64,000 nucleotides of DNA from Bradyrhizobium hipponense (GTDB taxonomy: Bacteria; Pseudomonadota; Alphaproteobacteria; Rhizobiales; Xanthobacteraceae): assembly GCF_008123965.1 (NCBI RefSeq), contig NZ_VSTH01000050.1, forward strand, positions 1-64,000, given 5' to 3'. A model generated the notes under the pieces. The model did no database searches. It saw only the letters and a list, made by a program, of their open reading frames with translations, and had not been told where the DNA came from. The position numbers and the translations under genes are program-made. Each line of letters opens with the position of its first letter. Positions within the stretch are counted from its first letter, which is position 1. This document shows positions 33,058 through 42,431 of the stretch, piece by piece.

Positions 33058-34688
33058 CGGTCGGCCTCGATCCTCGGCCTGTTCGGCAGCACGATCGATC
33101 CGATCACCGCGACCACGGTGCAAATGACGACCGGATACCAGAGCCCCGCAAATACGTCGCCAACCGCAAGCGAAAGATAGGTTGCAAAGAAGGGCAGGAA
33201 GCCGCCGAAGATTCCGGCGCCGATGTGGTAGGGAAACGAAAGTGCCGTGTATCGGATGTTCGCCGGGAACACCTCGACCAGGAACGATGCCACCGGCCCA
33301 TAGACCATCGCGACGATGACGGTCATGACGACCAGCAGAAAGACGATGTAGGCCGACGACACCTTTGCAGGATCGGCCTTGACGGGGTAACCCGCGTCCG
33401 ACAGGGCCTTGCGATAGGCTGCCGCATCGTATCCGGCAATCGTTCTGCCATCGACCGTCATGGATACAGCATGGCCACCAATCGGAGAGGCATAGCTGAA
33501 GTTGACGCCGCTTCCGATCAGCAGCTTCTTGGCCTGCACGCAAGGCTTGCTGTGGTCGCCGTGCGAGCTCAGCAGCGCAGCTGCAAGGCCGAACTGGCAC
33601 GCTTTGCTGGTGGTGTCGGCATGCACGGTCACCGGGGCGCTGCGGGTCGCTGCGACCAGCTGCGGGTTCGCAGCTTCCAGGAGGGACGAGAACATCGGCC
33701 GGTAGCACAGAGCCGAAAGCACGAGGCCCGTCATCATCAGCCACTTGCGTCCGATCCGGTCGGACAGCCAGCCGAAGAAAATGAAAGCCGGAGCTCCGAT
33801 GACGAGGCCGATCGCCATCAGACCATACGAGGTCTGCAGGTCGACCTTTGCCACCTGCTGCATGAAAATCATCACGTAGAACTGGCCGGTGAAATAGGTC
33901 GAGCCCATGCCCGCTGTCACACCGAACAACGCGATCAACACAAGACGAAGGCTGGACCAGCGCGCAAACGTGTCCTTGACGGGACTCCTGGACAGGCGCC
34001 GCTCCGCCTTGAGGCGCGCAAATACCGGCGATTCGTGCAGCTTGGCTCGAACGTAGATCGATAACGCCAGCATCGCGATCGACATGATGAAGGGGACGCG
34101 CCATCCCCAGGCCCTGAAATCGGCTTCGCTCATGATGCTCTGCGTGCCGATGATGACCACGATCGAAAGCGCCAATCCGACCGACGACGTGATCTGGATC
34201 CAGCCGGTCAGGAGTCCGCGCCGGTTGGGGCGCGAATGTTCCGCAACGTAAACGACGGCACCGCCATATTCTCCGCCGACAGCGAGGCCCTGGATCAATC
34301 GCAGCACGACCAGCGAAACCCATGCCGCATGGCCGACGCTCGCGTAGGTGGGCAGGAAGCCGATCAACGCGGTGCCGCCGCCCATCATGATGATGGTGAT
34401 GAGGAAGGTGTATTTTCGACCGACCCGATCGCCAATGCGACCGAAAACCACGGCGCCGATCGGACGGATCACGAAGCCGGCAGCAAGGGCGCCGAGGGAA
34501 GCGAGCACCGCTGCCGTCGGATTGTCCGGCGGAAACAACACCGAACTCATGAACACGGCCAGCGAGCCGTAGATGAAGAAATCGTACCACTCGAACATCG
34601 TTCCGAGGGTCGACGCGAAAACGACCTGCCGCTCCTCGCTGCGCGTTAGATTCTGGTCGGCGGGTGCCGCCGTCACTCGTGCATCCAT
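33054..34688 (-). CDS. MFS transporter, metabolite:H+ symporter (MHS) type
   Basis: 544 residues. Typical features: FEWYDFFIYGSLAVFMS at the first span, GRIGDRVGRKYTF (motif A), RLIQGLAVGGEYGGAVVYVA and the second motif A copy GWLSDRIGRKW. MHS carriers import acids such as shikimate, ketoglutarate or aromatic acids. A roughly 110-residue stretch after the ninth span (including ACQFGLAAALLSSHGDHSKP) is an extra extracytoplasmic loop beyond the usual 430-450 residues. I chose ATG 34688 because AGGGA lies seven bases upstream. Probably imports the aromatic substrate of this region. Confidence 0.85.
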   Translation of the reverse strand: MDARVTAAPADQNLTRSEERQVVFASTLGTMFEWYDFFIYGSLAVFMSSVLFPPDNPTAAVLASLGALAAGFVIRPIGAVVFGRIGDRVGRKYTFLITIIMMGGGTALIGFLPTYASVGHAAWVSLVVLRLIQGLAVGGEYGGAVVYVAEHSRPNRRGLLTGWIQITSSVGLALSIVVIIGTQSIMSEADFRAWGWRVPFIMSIAMLALSIYVRAKLHESPVFARLKAERRLSRSPVKDTFARWSSLRLVLIALFGVTAGMGSTYFTGQFYVMIFMQQVAKVDLQTSYGLMAIGLVIGAPAFIFFGWLSDRIGRKWLMMTGLVLSALCYRPMFSSLLEAANPQLVAATRSAPVTVHADTTSKACQFGLAAALLSSHGDHSKPCVQAKKLLIGSGVNFSYASPIGGHAVSMTVDGRTIAGYDAAAYRKALSDAGYPVKADPAKVSSAYIVFLLVVMTVIVAMVYGPVASFLVEVFPANIRYTALSFPYHIGAGIFGGFLPFFATYLSLAVGDVFAGLWYPVVICTVVAVIGSIVLPNRPRIEADR

Positions 34689-34740
34689 TGCCATTCCCTG
34701 TTCGCGCCCCGCGGCCAAACCGTAACCCGCAGCGTATTTT

Positions 34741-34769
34741 ATTTAGTCATACTCATATGATGTCGTCAA
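34741..34769 (-). promoter_or_regulatory. candidate promoter and operator between the MFS and IclR genes
   Basis: On the minus strand TTGACG (34769-34764) and CTAAAT (34746-34741) are 17 bases apart. The inverted repeat TCATA-CTCA-TATGA (34747-34760) fills most of the spacer. An IclR-family protein is encoded on the other side and could use it. Half-sites are only five bases, so chance is possible. Confidence 0.35.
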
Positions 34770-34857
34770 ATAGGACAAGCTTGAATGTTTGCCGACTCGC
34801 GCCCAATAATGCGGCAAGCATCGTCCACGATAACTGCCTGATATATAAGGATTTTCA

Positions 34858-35736
34858 GTGAAGAGGCCGCGCCGAACCCGCCCGCCGGATCCGGCGCCTG
34901 CATCAGCACGTGGATCCAAGCCCGTCAAAATCAGCAAGGCAGAACGCAGCGGTCGGCGCGGCATTCAGTCAATCGAGATCGGTTTCAAGATCCTCGATTA
35001 CCTGCGGACTGAGCTGCGACCCGTGCCGCTGAAGATGATCGCCGCCAGCACCGGAATGTCGGCAGCCAATGTCCACTATTATCTTGTGAGCTTTCAGGCC
35101 GTGGGCATCGTTCGACAGGAGACGGACACCGGCTGCTATGCGCTCGGCCCCTACGCATTGAAACTCGGCATGGCGGCCATCGAGCAATTCGACGTCTTTA
35201 GCGTCGCGCGGCCTGCCATGACCGAACTCGCAACGACGATCGGCCACACGGTATTTCTCGGCGTGTGGGGCAATCGTGGACCAACCATCATCTATCGCGT
35301 CGAGGGCGGAGCCAGCCGCCCCATCATTGAGCTGCGTGTCGGAAGCGTCCTGAGCTTGCTGCGGTCCGCACTGGGGCGAAACTTTCTTGCACATCTGCCG
35401 CGCTCCCTGACGAGCCAGATGCTGGATCAAGAGCTCAAGGAGGAACTCTCGCGCGAGACGCGGGTGGACGATGCGCCCACCACCAAGGCCGAGGTGGAGC
35501 AGATGATGGACACGATCCGGCGCGACGGCATCAGTCGCTGCCGCGATGCCCTTCTGCCGAACTTCACCTCTCTTTCCGCGCCGATTTTCGACCAAGGCGG
35601 GTTCATGATCGCGGCCATCACGATGATGGGACCTATCGGCATTCTCGACGATGACCTGAAAGGTCCGACCGCGACAGCGCTGATCGCCCACGCGCGCGCC
35701 CTCTCCGTGACCGCCGGCTGGCAACCCGAAGGCTGA
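34858..35736 (+). CDS. IclR-family transcriptional regulator
   Basis: 292 residues from GTG 34858, with AAGGA six bases upstream. A basic, Pro-rich N-terminus (about 35 residues) precedes a winged helix (QSIEIGFKILDYLRTELRPV, MIAASTGMSAANVHYYLVSF). The IclR effector domain then follows (SVARPAMTELATTIGHTVFL and GVWGNRGPTIIYRVEG). Divergent from the MFS gene, so it probably controls the transporter-flavin reductase unit and itself. Ligand unknown, likely an aromatic or organic acid. Confidence 0.85.
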   Translation: MKRPRRTRPPDPAPASARGSKPVKISKAERSGRRGIQSIEIGFKILDYLRTELRPVPLKMIAASTGMSAANVHYYLVSFQAVGIVRQETDTGCYALGPYALKLGMAAIEQFDVFSVARPAMTELATTIGHTVFLGVWGNRGPTIIYRVEGGASRPIIELRVGSVLSLLRSALGRNFLAHLPRSLTSQMLDQELKEELSRETRVDDAPTTKAEVEQMMDTIRRDGISRCRDALLPNFTSLSAPIFDQGGFMIAAITMMGPIGILDDDLKGPTATALIAHARALSVTAGWQPEG

Positions 35737-35821
35737 AATCGCCAGCAAGCGGCCCGATCAGGCGGGAACGGGCGAGGCAGCGCGACGAATTCGGATGCCG
35801 CAGGCAGGAACGGGACGGTCG

Positions 35822-36619
35822 TTAGAGAACGACGTCGCGATTGACGTTCTTGTACAAGAGATAAACCGAGTGAGCCAGGCCGGTGGGATGGAATTGCTGC
35901 GGACAGAACGATCCCATCCAGATGAAATCATCAACCCAGATTTCGTGCCAGGTATTGCCAAGATAATACAGGCCTTGACCTTCAAGCATGAATAATCCGT
36001 GCTCCATGATGTGCGTCTCGACGGCTGGAAAGCAAACGCCGGGCTGGAAGAACATCAGGTTCATCTCGAAATCGAAGCGCAGATCGCCCATGGGAAGCAG
36101 GTGTTTGAAGCCGCGACCGACCAAGCCCGTGTGGTTCGTCATCGGCATGGCTTGCTGTTGACCGATGATCGCCGTTGGCGCGGCAATACCCTCGGCCGTC
36201 TCATAGCGCTTCTTGACGGCGATGACGCGGGCAGACGCCGTGGGATGACAGGACAGCGCGAAGGACACGCCGGGTGGAACATAGACAAACGCGCCGGCTG
36301 TGAGCGACACCGGCGGGTTGGCGTCGATGCTAACGTCCACGCCTCCCGTCACGACATAGAAGAAGTGCTGCAGGTCCACACAGATCGGCTTGACTGTGCC
36401 GCCTGCGGGTTCGATTTCCAGCAAGTATTGGGCGAAACCGGCACCTAGCGTCGGCGCCGCGAGAAAACGCACGGTCGTGGACGCCCACGCCGGAAGCCGG
36501 CTTTTCAACACGCCTTCCGGCGGTATGAACGCGAAGTTGCGACCGATCACTCCGCGATTGTGACCGATCGATCCAGGAGGAACGGTGCCTGGCTGAGAAG
36601 GAAAATCAGTGGGATGCAT
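35822..36619 (-). CDS. (S)-ureidoglycine aminohydrolase-like bicupin
   Basis: 265 residues from ATG 36619, with GAGGG eight bases upstream. Two cupin domains; the C-terminal one (THIMEHGLFMLEGQGLYYLG, NTWHEIWVDDFIWMGSFCPQ) follows the AllE/UGHY pattern, including the Glu/His metal ligands and an end reading YLLYKNVNRD. The enzyme removes ammonia from (S)-ureidoglycine to give ureidoglycolate in allantoin breakdown. The nearby racemase, PuuE-like hydrolases and M20 hydrolase fit a ureide theme. Not proven: bicupins with other substrates exist. Confidence 0.7.
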   Translation of the reverse strand: MHPTDFPSQPGTVPPGSIGHNRGVIGRNFAFIPPEGVLKSRLPAWASTTVRFLAAPTLGAGFAQYLLEIEPAGGTVKPICVDLQHFFYVVTGGVDVSIDANPPVSLTAGAFVYVPPGVSFALSCHPTASARVIAVKKRYETAEGIAAPTAIIGQQQAMPMTNHTGLVGRGFKHLLPMGDLRFDFEMNLMFFQPGVCFPAVETHIMEHGLFMLEGQGLYYLGNTWHEIWVDDFIWMGSFCPQQFHPTGLAHSVYLLYKNVNRDVVL

Positions 36620-36866
36620 CTGAGACCCTCGGTCTGTTAGCACGGGTTGTGGTTGCGCAGGTGGTGACCGGTTCGCCCGGCGTCAGCGGAAGAAATTCGA
36701 GTTCTTTTTTCATGTGGGCGAAACTGATCCTGGTCATGCCAGCGCCATTGGCTCGATCGGTGGGAGCGACGCACGTCGCGACGGGTGTCAATCCAAAACG
36801 CGTCAAAACAACCGTGCTTCCATCCTGATTCCATGCCCGGAATTCAGCCAGAACACGGAAAGAGCT

Positions 36867-37835
36867 TTAGCGATGGGCCGCGCCGCCCGGCTTGGGAAAA
36901 ATATGGCGAACACTTGAACCCGCTTCGCGCTGGAGCCAGTTCCGGACAGCCATCATAACAGGATCCTTGCGCCGAACAGGCGAATGCAGAAGATACCAAC
37001 CGGTACCGCGCATCAATGGTGGAAAGGACAGGGGAGCGATGAGCCGGCCGAGGTCAAGCTCGGACGTCACCAGGCTGGGATCGATGAGAGCAAAGCCGAG
37101 GCCGTTCATTGCGGCGTGGGCGGGAAGCACGTTGTTGGCGAAATGAAGCATTCGTTGCGGCTGCTCGCCATGCAAACCGATCATCGCGAACCACGCGGCC
37201 CAATCTCCTGCAGTGTCATCGGTGGAGATCAAGGCTTCAGTCAGCAAATGGGCCGGTTCGAGGAGCCTGCGCTGAACCGCGAGATAGGCAGGACTGCACA
37301 TGGGTATCAGCCGATCGGCGAACAAAAAATGAGCATTCAGCCGCGGCCATTCGCCTCTGCCGTGGGCAATGGCTGCGTCGGGCGCGCCCTCGCGCAAGAG
37401 GTCCGGCAAATCCGCATGCGTAAGCAGCCTGATCGTCAGCTCCGGCTGTTCACGGTGGAAGCGGGCGAAACGCGGCAGCAACCAACCGGTGGCAAATGAC
37501 GTTTGCACGCTTAATGCGAACGTCGAGCGGGGACGCTCCGACAGCAGGCGGGCGGTACCGCTTTCGAGCAGGTCAAAGGCCTCAGACACCACCGGAAGCC
37601 AGGTCCGGCCAAACTCCGTCAGCTGGAGCGACTGGGGGTGGCGGTCGAACAGCTTGCGACCGATCTGCGCCTCCAGCGCCTTCACATGTCGGCTGATCGC
37701 ACCGGGCGTCACCGCCAGCTCATCCGCGGCCAGCGCAAAGTTGACGTGACGAGCGGCCGCTTCGAAAGCCCGCACCGCGTTGAGCGGGGGCAAACGGCGA
37801 CGGGCCGTCGATCCGCGTTTCGAGAGCCGTGACAC
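36867..37835 (-). CDS. LysR-family regulator, GcvA-like
   Basis: 322 residues. The DNA-binding domain (LPPLNAVRAFEAAARHVNFA, ELAVTPGAISRHVKALEAQI) is of the GcvA/AmpR type, followed by the effector domain (TFALSVQTSFATGWLLPRFA and onwards). It starts at GTG 37835 with only a weak ribosome binding site. Divergent from the solute-binding protein gene at 38106, so it probably controls the ureide genes to its right and perhaps the cupin to its left. Confidence 0.8.
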   Translation of the reverse strand: MSRLSKRGSTARRRLPPLNAVRAFEAAARHVNFALAADELAVTPGAISRHVKALEAQIGRKLFDRHPQSLQLTEFGRTWLPVVSEAFDLLESGTARLLSERPRSTFALSVQTSFATGWLLPRFARFHREQPELTIRLLTHADLPDLLREGAPDAAIAHGRGEWPRLNAHFLFADRLIPMCSPAYLAVQRRLLEPAHLLTEALISTDDTAGDWAAWFAMIGLHGEQPQRMLHFANNVLPAHAAMNGLGFALIDPSLVTSELDLGRLIAPLSFPPLMRGTGWYLLHSPVRRKDPVMMAVRNWLQREAGSSVRHIFPKPGGAAHR

Positions 37836-38105
37836 TCGCCAATCCTGCTTTGCTCGGTTCAGTCGCTGCAGCCGCCCGACCGAAGCCCAGAGGGAGGCTT
37901 AGTTTTTATCATGCTTAGCCGCAAAACAAGTGGTTTGATGTAAAATGAATTGCGACGGTAGGTTTCACGGGTTCGCGCCGCGACAGATTGGCTTGGTGCG
38001 AACCAACGACACAAGATCGACCAGGGAGCGACTGGACACTGATCGTGATTGATGTGCTTCGCCCCAAAGGCGCGGTGAAGCATTTGGCAAACAAAAGGAG
38101 TTCCC

Positions 38106-39689
38106 GTGGGATTGCGTCAATTTATGCTGTCCGCCGCTCTTTCATTTGTTGGTGCCGCGGGTCTTTCCGTGACCGCGCATGCCGAAGACCGGGTGCTGAA
38201 GGTTTCGCTCCAGACCGAACTTCAGATTCTCGATCCGATCATCACTACCATCAATGCGACGCGCGTTTTCGCCTACCTCGTGTTTGACGAACTCGTCGCG
38301 ATCGACAGCGAAGGCCATTACAAGCCACAAATGTTGTCCGGCTGGGACGTCAGTGCCGACCGGCTTACGTATACTTTCCATCTCCGCGACGGGTTGAAGT
38401 TCAGCGACGGTGCGCCCGTCACATCGGAGGATTGTATCGCCTCGATCGAGCGCTGGGCAAAGCGGGACGGCTTCGGTGCTCAACTCATGGACGCAGCGGA
38501 TCGCTTCAAGATCATCGACACCAAGACCTTCGAGTTGAGTCTCAAGCGGCCATTCGCATTCGTCATCGATGCGCTTGGAAAGCCCGGCCATCAAATTCCG
38601 GTTGTGATGCCGGCGCGCCTGGCTCGCCTGGACGCCAATACAGCGGTGCCTGAAGTCATCGGTTCCGGGCCGTTCATTTTCCTGAAGGATCAATGGCGTG
38701 CCGGGGCCAAGGCGGTTTTTGCCCGCAACCCGAACTATGTTCCTCGTTCTGAGCCGGCGGATGGCCTCGCTGGTGGAAAGGTCGTGAGCTTCGACCGAAT
38801 CGAGCTGTTGAGCATTCCCGACCAGTCGACGCGAGTTGCCGCTCTACAAAAGGGAGAACTCGATCTTCTGGAGGTCGTCCCATACGACTACATCGATATG
38901 TTGCGCAAAGATCCGAACGTTACACTTGGCAAGCAGCCGACGATCGCTCAGAACATGATTGCGATCAACGTCAATCACGCGCAGGCGCCCTTCGACAATC
39001 CGTTGATTCGGCGGGCCTTACAGGTTGCGGTCGAGCAGAGCGACGTCATGGCAGGTCTCGGCGTTCCGGTTGACATGTACCGCGTCTGCTATTCGATCTA
39101 CATGTGCGGCAACAGCGGGAGCTCGGACGCCGGCACGGAATATTCCCGCGAGGTCGGGCCGAAGGCCGCGCAGAAGCTATTGAAGGAAGCTGGCTACAAA
39201 GGAGAGCCAGTGGTCTTCCTCCATGCAGGAACATCCGCCCTTCTCAATCCGGTCGGCTCGGTGATCGCGGACCAGATGAAGCAAGCTGGATTCAACATCG
39301 ATTTTCGGACGTCGGACTACGCAACGGTTGCTGCTCGACGCTTGAAAAAATCGCCGGGCGCAGATGGTGGTTGGGGCGTAACGCCCATGGTGATGACCGG
39401 GATCGATCTGCTCAATCCGCTCGCGCAGCAGATGGTGTCGTTAAACTGCATGGAGAACAACCCAGGCTGGTACTGCGACCCCGCGCTGAATGATCTGTTG
39501 AAGGTGTATTCGCAGGCGTCAACTGCGGCAGACAGCAACAAGTCCCGCGACGAAATACAGGCCGTCTTCCATAAGAACGTCAACTATGTTCTGGCGGGGC
39601 AATTTGCTGCGCCTCCGGCCTACCGTTCCGATCTCAAGGGCATGATCCTCTTCAGCTTTCCGGTCTTCTGGAACGTTCGTCGCGAGTGA
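38106..39689 (+). CDS. ABC solute-binding protein, family 5 (peptide/nickel type), copy 1
   Basis: 527 residues from GTG with AAAGGAG five bases upstream. A Sec signal (LSAALSFVGAAGLSVTAHA, cut near ALA-like AHA) leads to a family-5 binding protein (YTFHLRDGLKFSDGAPVTSE, GSGPFIFLKDQWRAGAK). It catches its ligand in the periplasm. No permease genes follow directly; it may use the transporter encoded at 46.5-50.3 kb, which has its own binding protein. Followed by the racemase, so the ligand may be a cyclic ureide or a small peptide. Confidence 0.8.
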   Translation: MGLRQFMLSAALSFVGAAGLSVTAHAEDRVLKVSLQTELQILDPIITTINATRVFAYLVFDELVAIDSEGHYKPQMLSGWDVSADRLTYTFHLRDGLKFSDGAPVTSEDCIASIERWAKRDGFGAQLMDAADRFKIIDTKTFELSLKRPFAFVIDALGKPGHQIPVVMPARLARLDANTAVPEVIGSGPFIFLKDQWRAGAKAVFARNPNYVPRSEPADGLAGGKVVSFDRIELLSIPDQSTRVAALQKGELDLLEVVPYDYIDMLRKDPNVTLGKQPTIAQNMIAINVNHAQAPFDNPLIRRALQVAVEQSDVMAGLGVPVDMYRVCYSIYMCGNSGSSDAGTEYSREVGPKAAQKLLKEAGYKGEPVVFLHAGTSALLNPVGSVIADQMKQAGFNIDFRTSDYATVAARRLKKSPGADGGWGVTPMVMTGIDLLNPLAQQMVSLNCMENNPGWYCDPALNDLLKVYSQASTAADSNKSRDEIQAVFHKNVNYVLAGQFAAPPAYRSDLKGMILFSFPVFWNVRRE

Positions 39690-39753
39690 GGCTGGGACTC
39701 AGCAAACTTCCTCGGCCCGCAGTCCAGCATTCCGCTCTCGGACAATCGCGAAA

Positions 39754-40479
39754 ATGCAACCCAAGATCCTCTACCAATTGACGAGCCCGATGCACCGGAC
39801 CCTCGGTGCCGAGGAGATCGCGCGTCGGCGGACATACTTGTCCAGGGCCGCCTCATCTGATGTCACCATCGATGTGAGGCCGATCGAAAACGGCCCCTCG
39901 GCTGTCGAGTCCAACGCCGACGCGGCACTGGTGGTGCCCGAACTTCTGCGCAGCGTTCCAGGGTGGGTTGAGGCGAACTACGATGCCGTCATCATTGGCT
40001 GCTTCAGCGACCCCGGCATTGCGGCGCTACGAGACGTCACCGATATTCCGGTTGTTGGGCCGGGCAACAGCGCGATGCATCTCGCAGCTCAATTCGGCGA
40101 ACGCTTTTCGGTGCTGTCATCCGATCCAACGCCCAAGGGGCTGATTGCTCGCCTTCGCTCCCTTGGGCTTGCCCAGCTCTTTGTCTCCGAACGCACGGTC
40201 GGCTGCTCTGTCCTCGATCTGGTCCGAAAGCCGGACGAGGCTTTCAATGGGATTTTGGAAGCGGCCCGCAGCTGTGTTGATGACGGCGCTGACATTCTAG
40301 TCGTGGGCTGTTTAGGCATGGGTTTCATGCCCCAGTTGACAGAGCGGCTGCAGGATCGCGTCGGCGTTCCAGTGGTCAATTCCGTTCTCGCCGGTCTCAA
40401 GGTCGCCGAAGCCGCCGTTAGCTTGCGTCTTCGGCGCGGGGCCAAGTCCGGCAACGGCAGCGATCGAGGCGCCGCCTGA
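39754..40479 (+). CDS. Asp/Glu/hydantoin (allantoin-type) racemase
   Basis: 241 residues. The two active-site cysteines of the family are in VIIGCFSDPGIAAL and ILVVGCLGMGFMPQL, with the NSA segment GPGNSAMHLAAQFG. Members interconvert enantiomers of hydantoins or allantoin by proton transfer between the two Cys. In this position, ahead of two PuuE-like hydrolases, allantoin or a 5-substituted hydantoin is the likely substrate. Confidence 0.75.
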   Translation: MQPKILYQLTSPMHRTLGAEEIARRRTYLSRAASSDVTIDVRPIENGPSAVESNADAALVVPELLRSVPGWVEANYDAVIIGCFSDPGIAALRDVTDIPVVGPGNSAMHLAAQFGERFSVLSSDPTPKGLIARLRSLGLAQLFVSERTVGCSVLDLVRKPDEAFNGILEAARSCVDDGADILVVGCLGMGFMPQLTERLQDRVGVPVVNSVLAGLKVAEAAVSLRLRRGAKSGNGSDRGAA

Positions 40480-40524
40480 GCCCCTTCTGTCGCTGGGCGG
40501 AGCCAGCCTTGTCCGGGAAAATTG

Positions 40525-41400
40525 ATGACAAATGTCGCGCTCGCCAATGAAGTCGAACAGCTGAAGGCCGCTGCCCTTGGATATGCGGCGCGGCATGTCC
40601 CCGTCGCGAATTTCAGCTATCCGCCCGGGGTACGGATGGCGGTGAATTTCACCCTTGATTTCGACGCCATGCTGGCCCGGAGGCTTGCGAATGAGCCGCC
40701 GATGCAACGCGCGAAAGGGGAGTTCGGCGGCAGGATCGGCATCTGGCGCCTGCTGGAGATGTACGAAGCCCATGGGATCAAGGTCACGGTGTTCACCCCA
40801 GGGCGGATCTGCGAGCTTTATCCGGAGGCGCTCAAGCGAGCGGCCGGAGCCGGGCACGAAATCGCCGATCACATGTGGGAGCATCAGGTCCCCAAGGACA
40901 AGGCACTCGAGGAAAATCACCTGCTCAAGACGATTGCGGCGCTCGAACGCGTCACGGGCCGCCGTCCTGTCGGAACCCGTAGCGAGCACAGCCCCGCATT
41001 GCTGTGCCGGGAAGGCTTCATCTACAACTCATCGACCTCGTGTGCCTACACACCACTCTATCAGGACGATGAGAACGGCACGAACAGGCTGGTACAGTTG
41101 CCCGTGCATTTTGCGATCGATGACGCCATGTATTTCAGCGCCAACTGGGCCGGCAGCAAGACAAGTTCGCAAAGACTTCTCGATCCCGATGAGGTCTTTG
41201 AGATGTGGTGGAGCGCGTTCTGGCATCAGTACAAGATCAATGGTTACCTGAACTTCATGCTGCACCCCTTCGTCTCCGGACGTGCTTCCAGGGTCGACAT
41301 GTTGGAACGCCTGATCGTCGCAATGAAAAAGCTTCCGGGCGTATGGTTTCCAACCTGCGAGGAACTGGCGCGGCACTCTCTGTCCCAGCGCCCACTGTAA
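40525..41400 (+). CDS. polysaccharide deacetylase-fold amidohydrolase, PuuE/allantoinase-like, copy 1
   Basis: 291 residues. NodB-type features in order: VRMAVNFTLDFDAMLARRL with catalytic and metal-binding Asp, YEAHGIKVTVFTPGRICELY, GHEIADHMWEHQVPKDKALE and a late strand GYLNFMLHPFVSGR. The family includes PuuE, which opens the hydantoin ring of allantoin without a metal, and peptidoglycan or imide hydrolases. Absence of a signal peptide argues for a cytoplasmic cyclic amide substrate, not a cell-wall glycan. Followed closely by a second, divergent homologue. Confidence 0.75.
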   Translation: MTNVALANEVEQLKAAALGYAARHVPVANFSYPPGVRMAVNFTLDFDAMLARRLANEPPMQRAKGEFGGRIGIWRLLEMYEAHGIKVTVFTPGRICELYPEALKRAAGAGHEIADHMWEHQVPKDKALEENHLLKTIAALERVTGRRPVGTRSEHSPALLCREGFIYNSSTSCAYTPLYQDDENGTNRLVQLPVHFAIDDAMYFSANWAGSKTSSQRLLDPDEVFEMWWSAFWHQYKINGYLNFMLHPFVSGRASRVDMLERLIVAMKKLPGVWFPTCEELARHSLSQRPL

Positions 41401-41432
41401 ATCATCGCCATCGAGACATCAGGACCAGCCGA

Positions 41433-42371
41433 ATGCCCTGGAAGCAGGACTACACCATCTCCGACGAAATCGGGATAAAGGATGCAGACGTGCGCTGGCC
41501 GGACGGCAAGCGCTGCGCCTTCGGTATTGTCGTCGATCTCAGTCCAGCCTCGACGCCCGCCGGCATCACGGAGAGTGATCTCAAGCATCCGACCACGCTG
41601 TTCGGCATGACCGTGGGGCTGCAGAACGTCATGCGGCTGCTGAGGCGCTTCGGATTGCGCGCAACGTTCGTCGTCCCGGCGGTGATGGCGGAGATCTATC
41701 CGGACCGGATCGAGGCGATTCGAAAAGACGGGCATGAGATCGCCGCCGGCGGATGGAAACACGAGGACGTCAGCACATTGCTCGTGGAGAACGAAAGGGA
41801 GCGAATTGAGCTCACAACGTCCACGTTGAAACGAATCGTTGGAACCCGGCCGAACGGCTGGTTTTCCCTGCCGCGCCAGCAAGACGCATTTGCAGTGGGC
41901 AGTATCAGCAAAGCGACCATGGGATTGCTGATCGATGCCGGCTACACCTATATGGGCAACGGTCTCGCGGACGATGCGCCTCATTACTGGGTCGCTGACT
42001 TCCAGCAGGGCAAGGCAATCCTGACGCTCCCATATCATTACAGCTGCGATGACCAGTTTTTTCTAATGTTTCCATCGGAGGGGACTGGCCTTGATCGGGT
42101 CAATGCACTGAAGCGAAACTGGCTTTGCGAGTTCGAGGCCCAATACCGACGTGGCAGGTATTTCAGTCTGACCGTTCATCCGAAGGGGATCGGCTGGGGA
42201 CATCACGCCGAGGCGTTTGAAGAGATCCTCACCCACCTGACAAGCTTCCCGGATTTATGGAATGCGACTGGGTCCGAATGCGCGGGTCATTGGTCGACAA
42301 CCTACCCTGCGGACACATTTCTTCGGCTTTCTCCGTCCATCTGGAAAGACCACGAGGGCAGCCTGAGCTGA
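41433..42371 (+). CDS. polysaccharide deacetylase-fold amidohydrolase, copy 2
   Basis: 312 residues from ATG 41433, with AGGA upstream; the frame upstream of it is a shadow of the preceding gene. Motifs: RCAFGIVVDLSPASTPAGIT, RRFGLRATFVVPAVMAEIYP, KDGHEIAAGGWKHEDVSTLL and FSLTVHPKGIGWG. It is clearly related to copy 1 in fold but different at the metal-site region (VVDLS versus TLDFD), so the pair probably acts on two successive or enantiomeric substrates, or forms a hetero-oligomer. Confidence 0.7.
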   Translation: MPWKQDYTISDEIGIKDADVRWPDGKRCAFGIVVDLSPASTPAGITESDLKHPTTLFGMTVGLQNVMRLLRRFGLRATFVVPAVMAEIYPDRIEAIRKDGHEIAAGGWKHEDVSTLLVENERERIELTTSTLKRIVGTRPNGWFSLPRQQDAFAVGSISKATMGLLIDAGYTYMGNGLADDAPHYWVADFQQGKAILTLPYHYSCDDQFFLMFPSEGTGLDRVNALKRNWLCEFEAQYRRGRYFSLTVHPKGIGWGHHAEAFEEILTHLTSFPDLWNATGSECAGHWSTTYPADTFLRLSPSIWKDHEGSLS

Positions 42372-42431
42372 CGTATCGCCGTCATCTGCGAGACGGCGCC
42401 AAGGATGTTGTCAGCAATTTGAGGAAGCAAT

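Noticed and set aside
32956..34590. 544-codon open frame overlapping the MFS gene on the same strand
   Set aside because: Arg/Pro/His-rich frame-shadow of a clear transporter; only its last 34 codons, beyond the transporter stop, might be real.
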